19,785 nt of DNA, taken from positions 1-19,785 of the forward strand of contig CAYNGD010000028.1 in assembly GCA_964396965.1 (NCBI GenBank), given 5' to 3'. Both the position numbers and the translations under genes were made by a program. Of this stretch, positions 6,541 to 13,870 are shown in pieces. The stretch comes from JABMRW01 sp964396965 (GTDB lineage Bacteria > Chloroflexota > Dehalococcoidia > Dehalococcoidales > BS750m-G39). Position 1 is the stretch's first letter. Every line of letters begins with the position of its first letter. The notes beneath the pieces were generated by a model that was given only the letters and a program-made list of their open reading frames with translations, did not search any database and was not told the DNA's origin.

Positions 6541-8036
6541 AGGTATATAACACCCTTTCCGGGGAGAAAGAGGATTTTGCACCGTCGGGTGGCCAGGTAA
6601 GGATGTACGTCTGCGGGGTTACCCCCTATGACGACGCCCACATCGGCCACGCCATGAGCTACGTCATCTTTGACGTCATCCGGCGCTATCTTAAGTTCCG
6701 GGGCTATAAGGTTAAGTACGTTCAGAACGTGACCGATATCGACGACAAGATTATCGACCGGGCCAACAAGCTGGGTATTCCCCCCGCTGAGCTGGCTGAG
6801 AAGTTCACCCGGAGCTACTTCGAGGATATGAAAGCATTAAATATCGAGCCGGCTGATGTCTACCCCAGGGCTACCGGGGAGATAGACAAGATTATCGAGG
6901 TGATAGCCGGCCTGATAGACAAGGGCTACGCCTACCCCGCCGGGGGCAGCGTCTATTTCCGGGTACGGAACGACCCCGACTACGGCCAGCTCTCCCACCG
7001 CAGCTTGGAGGCGATGCGGGCCGCCGAGTGCGCCATCGGAAGCCAGGAAAAAGAGGACGCCATGGACTTTGCCATCTGGAAGGCCTCCAAGCCGGGCGAG
7101 CCGTTCTGGCCTTCCCTCTGGGGTGAGGGCAGACCGGGCTGGCACATCGAGTGCAGCGCTATGTCCCTAAAGTACCTGGGAGAGACACTGGACATCCACG
7201 GCGGGGGGCAGGACTTAATCTTCCCCCACCACGAGAACGAGATCGCCCAGTCGGAGAGCTTTACCGGCGTTAAACCCTTCGTTAGATACTGGCTGCATAA
7301 CGGTTTGGTGCAGCTCGGCGGGGACAAGATGAGCAAGTCCCTGGGCAACCTGGTGACCATCAAGCAGATGCTGGGTGGAGATAAAGATAAGCGTGAGTAT
7401 AATGCCGATGTTCTGCGTGTTTTTATATTGAACTCCCACTACCGCAGTCCCTTAACCTACTCTGAAGAGGGACTGAAAGCAGCGGAGGGGGGGATGGAAC
7501 GGCTGATGGGTGCAGTCTCTAGAGAAGACCCAGCGGAAGGTAAAGGGGAGGCTTTTGATGCCAAGTCCTACAAAGAAAAATTTATCGAGGCGATGGATGA
7601 TGATTTTAACACCGCACAGGCGCTGGCGATATTATTTGATTTAGCTAACGCGATAAATCAAGCTGGTGACGCCGGTGTCAGTATTGGTCAAGCTCAAGGC
7701 ACTCTTATATCGCTGGGGCGGGAGGTGTTGGGGTTAAGGCTTACGAAAACTCGAACGGCACAAACAGCCTCTGTAGGAGGGGGTAAAGTCAAGATTTCAG
7801 GAAGTCTTAGCGTAAAATTGATACCTGGCGCAGTAAATGCCCGTGTTAATCGTCTGGTTGAAGAGCGCCTGAAGTGTCGCCAAGAGAAAAACTGGCAGCG
7901 GGCGGATGAAATACGGAAAGTGCTGGCTGAATTTGGGGTTGTCTTGGAGGATACCAAGACAGGAACAGACGTTATATATAAAAGCGTTCCATCCGAAGAG
8001 TCGCTTGATAAGCTTATGAAGGAACTCGGCCTTTAG
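6537..8036 (+). CDS. cysS: Cysteinyl-tRNA synthetase
   Basis: This 499-aa class I synthetase charges tRNA-Cys. The N-terminal zinc/cysteine-binding Cys26 lies in YVCGVTPYD, the HIGH signature is H35-I-G-H38, GWHIECSAMS supplies further zinc ligands, and KMSKS is at residues 264-268. The DALR-type helical region and the C-terminal ERLKCRQEKNWQRADEIR...GVVLEDTKTGTDV module close the protein. Between these two parts, residues about 400-435 (TKTRTAQTASVGGG and following) are a low-complexity insert not typical of the family. From about base 7380 onward the gene is visibly less GC-rich, with more A/T-ending codons than its first half. It ends with a small AGGGG/CCCCT hairpin overlapping the stop (8035-8047), followed by TTTT. 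It is the last gene of its operon. Confidence 0.95.
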   Translation: MKVYNTLSGEKEDFAPSGGQVRMYVCGVTPYDDAHIGHAMSYVIFDVIRRYLKFRGYKVKYVQNVTDIDDKIIDRANKLGIPPAELAEKFTRSYFEDMKALNIEPADVYPRATGEIDKIIEVIAGLIDKGYAYPAGGSVYFRVRNDPDYGQLSHRSLEAMRAAECAIGSQEKEDAMDFAIWKASKPGEPFWPSLWGEGRPGWHIECSAMSLKYLGETLDIHGGGQDLIFPHHENEIAQSESFTGVKPFVRYWLHNGLVQLGGDKMSKSLGNLVTIKQMLGGDKDKREYNADVLRVFILNSHYRSPLTYSEEGLKAAEGGMERLMGAVSREDPAEGKGEAFDAKSYKEKFIEAMDDDFNTAQALAILFDLANAINQAGDAGVSIGQAQGTLISLGREVLGLRLTKTRTAQTASVGGGKVKISGSLSVKLIPGAVNARVNRLVEERLKCRQEKNWQRADEIRKVLAEFGVVLEDTKTGTDVIYKSVPSEESLDKLMKELGL

Positions 8037-8046
8037 GGGAAGCCCC

Positions 8047-8336
8047 TCCCCCCTTTTAGTGAATGTTTTTCTTCCCACCCAGCCCACCCTCGTAAGCTTC
8101 GCTTCTAAAACTTGCTTCCCCACGCCGTTTTTTCCCCGGTTGTTTTGCGTCCCACCCAGACCCACCCTACAGAAGTAATACTTCTGTCAGTTTCTTTTTG
8201 GAGCGGGGGGTAAAAAGGGCTTTAGCCCGTTTCCTTAAGGGCGGAGGGTGGGAAAAGATATAAATTGGGGTGGGGAAAGAGAGTCTAAGAGGGTGAAACC
8301 CTTTTGGGCGGGAGGGTATGGGAAGAAAGACCCGGG
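8047..8336. repeat. Structured repeat locus 2: head-to-head hairpin/G-quadruplex units
   Basis: This fills nearly the whole convergent gap between cysS and the minus-strand radical SAM gene. The left edge (CCCCCCTTTT, then AATGTTTTTC) matches the left edge of the 2929-3300 locus. Forward units lie at about 8062-8135 and 8146-8201, reverse units at about 8212-8252 and 8255-8336. Hairpins: AAGC-TTC-GCTT, ACAGAAGT-AAT-ACTTCTGT (8169-8187), GGGC-TTTA-GCCC and GGGT-GAA-ACCC. G-quadruplex motifs: CCCACCCAGCCCACCC (8074-8089, minus strand), CCCACCCAGACCCACCC (8151-8167, minus) and GGGCGGGAGGGTATGGG (8306-8322, plus). The unit at 8151-8201 is the reverse complement of that at 3099-3148, allowing a few changes, so units have been shuffled and inverted between loci. 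Confidence 0.8.
8212..8228 (-). terminator. Compact terminator for the minus-strand operon, within the 33-nt repeat (copy 2, 8212-8244)
   Basis: Read on the minus strand, GGGC-TAAA-GCCC is followed at once by TTTTT, about 115 nt past the radical SAM stop. The stem is short (4 bp, extendable by one A-T inside the loop), so efficiency is uncertain. The flanking 33 nt are identical to 3180-3212. Confidence 0.5.
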
Positions 8337-8343
8337 GGCGGGG

Positions 8344-10047
8344 CTACTTCTTACCCGTCGCCCACATCCAGAGCGATTGCAGGAACTTCAGTTTGGCCGG
8401 CCCCGGCAGCTCCAGTTGCTGCCTCTCGACAACAGGAAAGGCGTTGATTTCATCTATCTGCGATTTCAGCAGGGGCAGTTCTTTTAGTTCGCCCCGCAAT
8501 AGAATACCGTCGATGCGGTTGGCCATCTCCCAGGCTGCCTTGATGCGCTGCTCGCCGATATCGGCCATCTCTAAAGATATGGTGTTGTATTTCGCCCTCA
8601 GGCGGTTTAAGCGGATTATCGCCTCGTAGGCCGAGTCCACAATCTGCTGGCGGTTCATCCAGCGCGTCTCGTAGTTCAGTGAGTACTTCCAACTGGGAGC
8701 CACCAGCGCTTGGCGGTGCTCCTCCAGCGTCTTGAAGAGGACAATATAGCCGTAGCGCTCCGGCTGCCCAAAGGCCAGGCTGCCCGGGTCGAGGAAGGGG
8801 GAGATGGGGGCGATGAAGGGTGAGAAGCGCTTGTCCCCGCTGAACCTCCGGAAGAGGTAGTCGCAGTAGTCAGTGGTATCCATCACCGATTTGGGCGTCT
8901 GCTGGGGCAGGCCAATCATAAAGAAGACGTCCAGCCGGGAGCAGCCCGCATCAAGGGCATCGGCCAGCGTCCGCTCCAGCTCTTCGTTGGAGTAGTTACG
9001 GCCGGAGGCCCTCCTTACCTTGGGGTCGTGGGACTCGGGGGAAATCTCCAGGCAGAAGCCGGGGCAGGCGCGGCCCATCCGCAGCAGCAGCTCCCTGGGG
9101 GCAGGGTTGAAAAGCTCTAAAATGAGCTGATTCTTCACCCTCAGCCTCTCCAGCTGGCGCAGGACCTCGTCGGCGTATTCTTGGCCGGGCTGGAGCAGGT
9201 CGCCCAGGATAAAGATGGGGCCGCTGCTGAAGCGCTCAATCTGCTTGATGTCCTTGGCCACCGTCTCCGGGGGGCGGAAGGCGGCTCTATCACGCCCGTA
9301 GAACTGCCTGAAGGCGGCGGCGGAGCCGCCGCAGATGACGCAGTTCTCGTTACAGCCCTTGCAGGTGAGCACCGCCGTGATCGGGTAGTGCACCCAGCCC
9401 TTGAAGGGGGCGTAGCTGGCCAGGTCGCGGTAGCGGATGACCGAGCGCACCGTGTTGGTAAAGTGGCTGACCATGACCGGGCTGAGGTCGGCGGGGACAT
9501 AAGAAAATGGGTTCTCCCGCACCTCGCCACTCTCGTCCCGCCAGACCAGGTTGGGCACGTCCTCCGGCGGGCGCTTATCTCTGAGGCAGGCCATAAGCTG
9601 CCGTAACGGCTCCTCGGTGGTGTCGCCCCGCATTACATAGTCTATTTCGGGGTAGTTTATCAGCTCCTTATAGAAATAGGTCGAGGAAAAGCCGCCCAGG
9701 ATTACCTTGGACTGGGGGTGGTATTTCTTGACTATTTTGGCCACCTCGATGGCCCCGTGGCAGCTCACCAGCCAGTGCAGGTCGATGCCGAAGAGGGGTG
9801 CCTCCAGCTTCTGGATGAAGGCCTCGGCGTCGAACTTTTTATCGTTGAGCATCCGCACCGCCAGGTTGACGATGCGCACCCGGTAGCCGGCGGCCTCCAG
9901 GTATTCGGCGATACTGGCGAAACCGATAGGGTACATCTCGAACATGGAGGAGGACGGAATCAGGTCGGCCACCGGCCCGTAGAGGATGGTCTTCTCGCGG
10001 AAGTCATAGACGCTGGGGGCGTGGAGCAATGTTAGGTCAAGCTGCAT
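8344..10047 (-). CDS. B12-binding-domain radical SAM protein, function unknown
   Basis: This 567-aa protein has an N-terminal Rossmann-like part of the cobalamin-binding type (IGFASIAEYLEAAGYRVRIVN, then VILGGFSSTYFYKELI and DYVMRGDTTEEPL) without the DxHxxG motif that ligates cobalt in base-off B12 proteins. A radical SAM TIM barrel follows, with the cluster motif C232-NEN-C236-VI-C239. An extra Cys229 precedes it and GG follows. Later barrel strands include CLEISPESHDP and DVFFMIGLPQQTP. The C-terminal 150 residues are helical and unassigned. The start overlaps the stop of the prenyltransferase gene by 1 nt, so it is the last gene of the gatB-secG-ubiA operon. The family includes methyltransferases and ring-forming enzymes; no substrate can be assigned. 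A link to lipid or quinone modification is only suggested by its neighbour. Confidence 0.88.
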   Translation of the reverse strand: MQLDLTLLHAPSVYDFREKTILYGPVADLIPSSSMFEMYPIGFASIAEYLEAAGYRVRIVNLAVRMLNDKKFDAEAFIQKLEAPLFGIDLHWLVSCHGAIEVAKIVKKYHPQSKVILGGFSSTYFYKELINYPEIDYVMRGDTTEEPLRQLMACLRDKRPPEDVPNLVWRDESGEVRENPFSYVPADLSPVMVSHFTNTVRSVIRYRDLASYAPFKGWVHYPITAVLTCKGCNENCVICGGSAAAFRQFYGRDRAAFRPPETVAKDIKQIERFSSGPIFILGDLLQPGQEYADEVLRQLERLRVKNQLILELFNPAPRELLLRMGRACPGFCLEISPESHDPKVRRASGRNYSNEELERTLADALDAGCSRLDVFFMIGLPQQTPKSVMDTTDYCDYLFRRFSGDKRFSPFIAPISPFLDPGSLAFGQPERYGYIVLFKTLEEHRQALVAPSWKYSLNYETRWMNRQQIVDSAYEAIIRLNRLRAKYNTISLEMADIGEQRIKAAWEMANRIDGILLRGELKELPLLKSQIDEINAFPVVERQQLELPGPAKLKFLQSLWMWATGKK

Positions 10048-10970
10048 CAGCTAAAGATCCCTCCCAGGATATAGCCGATGCCGAGCAGGAGCTGGGTGAG
10101 CAGGACGACCATAACGTTGTCGGCCATGGCCGGCACCAGCCGGCTCATATCATCGTGCTTTTGGCTGCCCCGGATTGCCCTGACAGCGAAGGGCAGGGTG
10201 AGCAGGGCAATAAGCGAAAAGACCGGCATCTTGCCGGCGGCTACCCAGCCGATTATCCAGAGATAGACCGTTATCGTCAGGGCGGAATAGGCCATCCAGG
10301 CCTTGGTCTTGCCGATGAGGATGGGCATAGTCTTCCGGCCGGCCTGGCTGTCGGCCTCTACGTCGGGGAACTCATTCAAGAGGAGCAGGTTATATACCAG
10401 AATTCCGGAGGGTATGGCGGCGATAACTGCCGGAAAGGTGTAGAACGTGGTCTGGATGAAATAGGCCCCCAGAACGGGCAGGGTGCCCATCCCCGCCCCG
10501 GGCGCCCACTCCGGGAAGCCCAGCCTGGTGATGAGGGGGGTATAGATAACGGTGCACACTGCGCCGACCACCAGCAGGGGCAGCAGTTGCCAGCCGTTAG
10601 CCAGAGTTATCACAAAATAGGCGCCGATGGGCACCGCCAGTATTAGCGCAGTCAGGCCGAACCAGAGCACCTGCCCGGGCCTGAGCCAGGCGGCGGGAAG
10701 GATGCCGCTGCCGCCGCTGAAGGGGGTCCGCTTGGCCGCTAGGTCTATGCCGCTCTTGTAGTCAAAGTAGTCGTTGAGGACGTTGACGCTGATATGGGCG
10801 AGCAGCAGCCCTAAAAAGGTGAGCAGGGCGTAGCCGAGGTGGAAGTAGCCGTCATACCAGGCGATGCTGACACCCAGGAAGGCCAGCACCACCGAAAGGA
10901 GCAGGAACTGCGGCCTGGTCTCCAGAAACCATACTTTCAGCTTCACGCTACTGGCCAATTCTGAGGGCAA
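10047..10970 (-). CDS. UbiA-family prenyltransferase, MenA-like
   Basis: This is a roughly 300-aa polytopic membrane prenyltransferase. Two Asp-rich motifs for Mg-diphosphate binding are present: NDYFDYKSGID in the first half and NEFPDVEAD in the second. The start of the first motif and the layout resemble MenA (1,4-dihydroxy-2-naphthoate prenyltransferase), so an aromatic acceptor such as a menaquinone precursor is likely but unproven. About eight to nine hydrophobic spans follow an N-terminal VWFLETRPQFLLLSVV. The start is uncertain. The TTG at 10970 gives 307 aa and overlaps secG by 23 bp. The GTG at 10946 gives 299 aa and starts 1 nt after the secG stop, which fits the tight spacing of this operon better. 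Neither has a clear ribosome binding site. The 3' end overlaps the radical SAM start by 1 nt. Confidence 0.9.
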   Translation of the reverse strand: MPSELASSVKLKVWFLETRPQFLLLSVVLAFLGVSIAWYDGYFHLGYALLTFLGLLLAHISVNVLNDYFDYKSGIDLAAKRTPFSGGSGILPAAWLRPGQVLWFGLTALILAVPIGAYFVITLANGWQLLPLLVVGAVCTVIYTPLITRLGFPEWAPGAGMGTLPVLGAYFIQTTFYTFPAVIAAIPSGILVYNLLLLNEFPDVEADSQAGRKTMPILIGKTKAWMAYSALTITVYLWIIGWVAAGKMPVFSLIALLTLPFAVRAIRGSQKHDDMSRLVPAMADNVMVVLLTQLLLGIGYILGGIFS

Positions 10971-11169
10971 CTATGGAGATGATGATAAATAAGACAATCA
11001 GGACGATGGTCAGTTGAAACAGGGTCTTTTCCGCCCCCCGCTTGGTCCGGTAGACGGTATCCGCCTGACCGAAGATACCCCCCAGCCCGCCGCCCTTGAC
11101 CTGAAACAGACAGGCGACTATCAGGGCTCCAGACAGTATAAGCTGAGCTATATTGAGATAGGTCTGCAT
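10948..11169 (-). CDS. secG: Preprotein translocase subunit SecG
   Basis: This 73-aa protein has the SecG hairpin topology: a first hydrophobic span at about residues 4-22, the conserved cytoplasmic loop GGGLGGIFG, a charged segment VYRTKRGAEKTLFQLT and a second span IVLIVLFIIISIVAL. SecG associates with SecYE and assists protein export. Its ATG lies 1 nt after the gatB stop, with AGAGGA as a ribosome binding site inside the end of gatB. It abuts or overlaps the prenyltransferase gene downstream. The match in length and motif makes the call secure despite small size. Confidence 0.93.
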   Translation of the reverse strand: MQTYLNIAQLILSGALIVACLFQVKGGGLGGIFGQADTVYRTKRGAEKTLFQLTIVLIVLFIIISIVALRIGQ

Positions 11170-11170
11170 T

Positions 11171-12628
11171 TCAGATTTCCTCTAACTTCTTCTCCAGCAG
11201 TTCTATCACCAGCCTGGGGTTGGCCCGGCCGCCGCTGGCCCTCATTACCTGCCCCATCAGGAATTTAAGCGACTGCTGCTTGCCGGCCTTATAGTCGGCG
11301 ACCGCCTGAGGATTAGAGTTTATCACGTTAACCACGGTTTCTTCAAGTTGCTTAGTATCGCTTATCTGGCTGAGTCCCCGCTGGTTAATTATATCATCGG
11401 CGCTAGCGCCGGTGCGGAACATCTCCTCCAGTACCGACTTGGCGGTGGCGGTGTTAATAATAGCACGGCGGGTGCTGCCTAGTAAAGCGTCGAGCCTTTT
11501 GGGGCTGACCTTGGCCCGGAAAGCCTTGATATCAATACTGTTGGCGTTCATGATGCGGCTGACCTCGCCCAGGAGCCAGTTGCTCAGCTCCTTGGCCGGT
11601 TCGGCTTCAGTTTCTTTGAGGCAGTCTTCAAAATAGTCGGCCAGCTCTTTGGAGCTGGTGAGCAGATTAGCGTCATAGGGGGGCAGCGCATATTCGGCAA
11701 TAAATCTCTCGCGCCTGGCTTCGGGCAGCTCGGGCAGCCTGGCCCTTATCTTTTCCACCCACTCCCGCTTGAGCGCCAGCGGGGGGAGGTCGGGTTCGGG
11801 GAAGTAGCGGTAGTCGTGGGCGTATTCCTTGCTGCGCTGGGCCACCGTTATCACCTTGTTCTCCACCCAGCCCCTCGTCTCCTGGGTCAGCTTTTTGCCT
11901 TCATCGGCCCGTTTTCGCTGCCTCTGGGCTTCGTACTCCAGGGCGGAATAGACCGCCTTGAAGCTGTTCATATTCTTGACCTCGACCTTGGCCAGTGATT
12001 CGGCTTCTCCTTTAGGGCGGATGCTGATGTTGGCGTCGCAGCGGAAGCTGCCCTCCTCCATGTTGCCGGTGGACACCCCCAGGTACTGGAGGATAGTCCG
12101 CAGCTTTATCAGGTAGTTCCGGGCCTCTTCCGGTGAACGTAGGTCGGGCTCGCCGACAATCTCCATCAGCGGCACCCCGGAGCGGTTGACATCGACCAGG
12201 CTGTAGGACTCGCCGTTTCTGGGGGTGTGGTGGAGCAGCTTGGCCACGTCCTCCTCGAGGTGGACGCGGGTGATGCCGATTTTCCTGGTCTCGCCGTCAA
12301 CCTCGATGTTGAGCCAGCCGTCGTGACCGATGGGGGCGTCGTACTGTGAAATCTGGTAGCCCTTCATCAGGTCGGGGTAGGGGTAGTTCTTGCGGTCAAA
12401 CTTGGTGTGGTCGGAGATGGTGCAGTGAAGCGCCAGCGCCGTCATCGCGGTGTATTCTATCGCCTGCTGGTTGATGGTTGGCAGCACCCCGGGCATACCC
12501 AGGCAGACCGGGCAGACGTGGGTGTTGGGCGGGGCGCTGGCGTAGTCGGCGCTGCAGCGGCAGTACATTTTGCTCTTGGTCAAAAGCTGGGCGTGAACCT
12601 CCAGCCCGATGATGGTCTCGTATTCCAT
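11171..12628 (-). CDS. gatB: Asp-tRNA(Asn)/Glu-tRNA(Gln) amidotransferase subunit B
   Basis: This 485-aa GatB subunit recognises misacylated Glu-tRNA(Gln) and/or Asp-tRNA(Asn), activates it and passes ammonia from GatA. It opens with the signature YETIIGLEVHAQL, followed by the Cys motif CRCS...CPVCLGMPGVLP that forms a zinc knuckle in the family, then FDRKNYPYPDLMKGYQISQ and VHLEEDVAKL. The YqeY-like tail domain ends with LMGQVMRASGGRANP. The ATG at 12628 was preferred to an upstream TTG because family proteins start right at this signature and the extra 13 residues would run through the promoter. No ribosome binding site precedes the ATG. It leads the gatB-secG-ubiA-radical SAM operon. gatA and gatC are not adjacent. 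Confidence 0.96.
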   Translation of the reverse strand: MEYETIIGLEVHAQLLTKSKMYCRCSADYASAPPNTHVCPVCLGMPGVLPTINQQAIEYTAMTALALHCTISDHTKFDRKNYPYPDLMKGYQISQYDAPIGHDGWLNIEVDGETRKIGITRVHLEEDVAKLLHHTPRNGESYSLVDVNRSGVPLMEIVGEPDLRSPEEARNYLIKLRTILQYLGVSTGNMEEGSFRCDANISIRPKGEAESLAKVEVKNMNSFKAVYSALEYEAQRQRKRADEGKKLTQETRGWVENKVITVAQRSKEYAHDYRYFPEPDLPPLALKREWVEKIRARLPELPEARRERFIAEYALPPYDANLLTSSKELADYFEDCLKETEAEPAKELSNWLLGEVSRIMNANSIDIKAFRAKVSPKRLDALLGSTRRAIINTATAKSVLEEMFRTGASADDIINQRGLSQISDTKQLEETVVNVINSNPQAVADYKAGKQQSLKFLMGQVMRASGGRANPRLVIELLEKKLEEI

Positions 12629-12638
12629 AACAGATTTC

Positions 12639-12667
12639 AGTATAGCAACTATGGTGGTGACTGGCAA
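12639..12667 (-). promoter_or_regulatory. gatB operon promoter
   Basis: On the minus strand TTGCCA (12662-12667), a 17-nt spacer and TATACT (12639-12644) make a near-consensus sigma70 promoter. The -10 lies only 10 nt from the gatB ATG, which leaves a 5' leader of about 3-5 nt and no room for a Shine-Dalgarno sequence. This suggests a leaderless or near-leaderless mRNA. Confidence 0.7.
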
Positions 12668-12686
12668 GGAAGGCGTGTGTTATAAT
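12658..12686 (+). promoter_or_regulatory. tRNA-Ala promoter with extended -10
   Basis: TATAAT (12681-12686) is preceded by TGT, giving an extended -10 (TGTTATAAT), and lies 10 nt before the mature tRNA. The -35 region is weak (TGACTG at 12658-12663, spacer 17) and overlaps the -35 of the opposed gatB promoter. Confidence 0.7.
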
Positions 12687-12696
12687 CGCTTTAGGT

Positions 12697-12772
12697 GGGG
12701 ATATAGCTCAATAGGGAGAGCGCTGCCCTCGCATGGCAGAGGTCGGGGGTTCGAATCCCCCTATCTCCACCA
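12697..12772 (+). tRNA. tRNA-Ala (anticodon CGC)
   Basis: This is a complete 76-nt cloverleaf. The acceptor GGGGATA pairs with TATCTCC, D stem GCTC with GAGC, anticodon stem CTGCC with GGCAG, and T stem GGGGG with CCCCC around TTCGAAT. The anticodon CGC is at 12730-12732 and reads GCG. The acceptor carries the G3-U70 wobble pair that identifies alanine tRNAs. The discriminator is A and the CCA end is encoded. Confidence 0.97.
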
Positions 12773-13143
12773 AATAAAAATATCCCATAAAAACCCTATC
12801 AAATGCCTATAAAACCTGCCTATGAAACAGCAAGCATTGAAATTGATTTTTCACCTGAAAAAGCCAAAGAAGGTCATCCAGGAAATTAGTGCAAAGGAAA
12901 TTTATCTTAATCACCCGATAAAAGGGGCTAGTTTTGGCTCTCAGCGCGTCCTGAATGACTCCCACACTCAAGTGTGGCTGCCCTAATCTGTTGGAAGCAG
13001 CCTTCTTATTATCAGGCGGCTGGGATACTATTAATATAGTCTTTTAGAAGCATCCAAATTGTCGTGAAGCCTAGGTAAAAACGTTCCGTTGTCATATCAC
13101 CGCAAAGGTCGCTGGTTCGAGCCCAGTATCGCCCACTGAAGAG
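12773..13143. other. AT-richer gap with no recognised gene
   Basis: This stretch between tRNA-Ala and the nitroreductase gene is less GC-rich than its surroundings. It holds a 54-codon ORF (12822-12986, + strand, MKQQALKLIF start) with no ribosome binding site or recognisable motif. A perfect CCACACT/AGTGTGG inverted repeat lies at 12962-12977. A GGCTGC/GCAGCC stem (12976-12981 with 12997-13002) is followed by TTCTTATTAT and could act as a weak terminator for the tRNA. The last 45 nt are a tRNA remnant, listed separately. Overall it looks like degraded accessory DNA. Confidence 0.5.
13091..13135 (+). pseudogene. 3' half-tRNA remnant
   Basis: CAAAGGTCGCTGGTTCGAGC and the bases after it form a proper T arm: GCTGG (13111-13115) pairs with CCAGT around TTCGAGC. 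A 3' acceptor strand ATCGCCC and discriminator A (13135) follow. No 5' half (a GGGCGAT strand or D arm) is found upstream, and CCA is absent (CTG instead). The bases before the T arm (GTCATATCACCG) look like the 3' part of an anticodon arm with CAT. Such partial tRNA copies typically mark one end of an integrated element. Confidence 0.6.
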
Positions 13144-13701
13144 CTAGAACGGCTTCCCCCACACATTGGAGTAAATAACTTCTTTCTGACTTTTCCTAGT
13201 ACGTTGGGCTAGCCTCTCACGAGCCGCTTCTTCATAGGAGCCCCCAGCAGGATAGGCCAGGGGCGTGGCGATGACAAACTTCACTTCCTCGGGAATCCCC
13301 AGTACTTTTCTTAACTCAACCTCGTCCACAGCCGCCATCGGATGCGTAACCAGCCCGAGGTCGGTGGCGGCCAGGAGCATGTTTTCCACCGCCAGACCAA
13401 TGTCAATAAGATAAAACTCCTTCCCATCGGCGATAACGTCATCTTTGGGATTGGCGCACACAATAATAAGGACGGGCGCCTCAACCACACATTTGTTTGT
13501 CTCTTTGAACGCCCTCATGACCACATTCTCAACATTTTTCTTACCCTGAACCACAATAAAGCGCCACGGCTGGCTATTTCTCGCTGAGGGCGCTAACCTA
13601 GCGGCTTCCAAAATTTTAATGATTTTAACCTGCTCAACATCTTGTGTTGAGAGACGTGTTTTCAGACTTGCCCTCCTTTTGATTGCTTCCAGTGTTTCCA
13701 T
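13144..13701 (-). CDS. Nitroreductase-family FMN oxidoreductase
   Basis: This 185-aa protein belongs to the FMN-dependent nitroreductase superfamily, which reduces nitro groups, quinones, flavins or enones with NAD(P)H and also includes non-redox members. The N-terminal segment METLEAIKRRASLKTRLS aligns with the FMN-phosphate-binding RRS(I/V)R region. APSARNSQPWRFIVVQ is the second FMN-binding signature, and DIGLAVENMLLAATDLGL is the dimer-interface helix. The ATG is preceded by AAAGGAGG at good spacing. The C-terminal IYSNVWGKPF is not a motif I can place. It is divergent from the DRE-TIM enzyme gene and may share its regulatory region, but the substrate is unknown. Confidence 0.9.
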   Translation of the reverse strand: METLEAIKRRASLKTRLSTQDVEQVKIIKILEAARLAPSARNSQPWRFIVVQGKKNVENVVMRAFKETNKCVVEAPVLIIVCANPKDDVIADGKEFYLIDIGLAVENMLLAATDLGLVTHPMAAVDEVELRKVLGIPEEVKFVIATPLAYPAGGSYEEAARERLAQRTRKSQKEVIYSNVWGKPF

Positions 13702-13757
13702 CCCGCCTCCTTTGCGGTGTTATTCCCTATGCAGTGATTCACCTGTTACCAGTCAAA

Positions 13758-13787
13758 ATGATAAAACCCCGCCGTAAGCTGCGTCAA
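13758..13787 (-). promoter_or_regulatory. Candidate nitroreductase promoter
   Basis: On the minus strand TTGACG (13782-13787), an 18-nt spacer and TATCAT (13758-13763) match sigma70 consensus at five of six positions each. The predicted start near 13751 gives a leader of about 50 nt that includes the AAAGGAGG ribosome binding site. Confidence 0.55.
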
Positions 13788-13870
13788 GTTACGCCATTTT
13801 ATCAGCATCTTTATTTCCGTCACCAAATCCTATATTATGGTTATTGTAGTTTATATTGGGAGGTAATACC

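Noticed and set aside
10029..10646. A 205-aa plus-strand ORF
   Set aside because: It is opposite the prenyltransferase gene, whose Asp-rich motifs and membrane spans are clear. The ORF has no family pattern.
13091..13135. A functional tRNA gene
   Set aside because: No 5' acceptor strand or D arm is present upstream, the anticodon stem does not pair well and CCA is missing.
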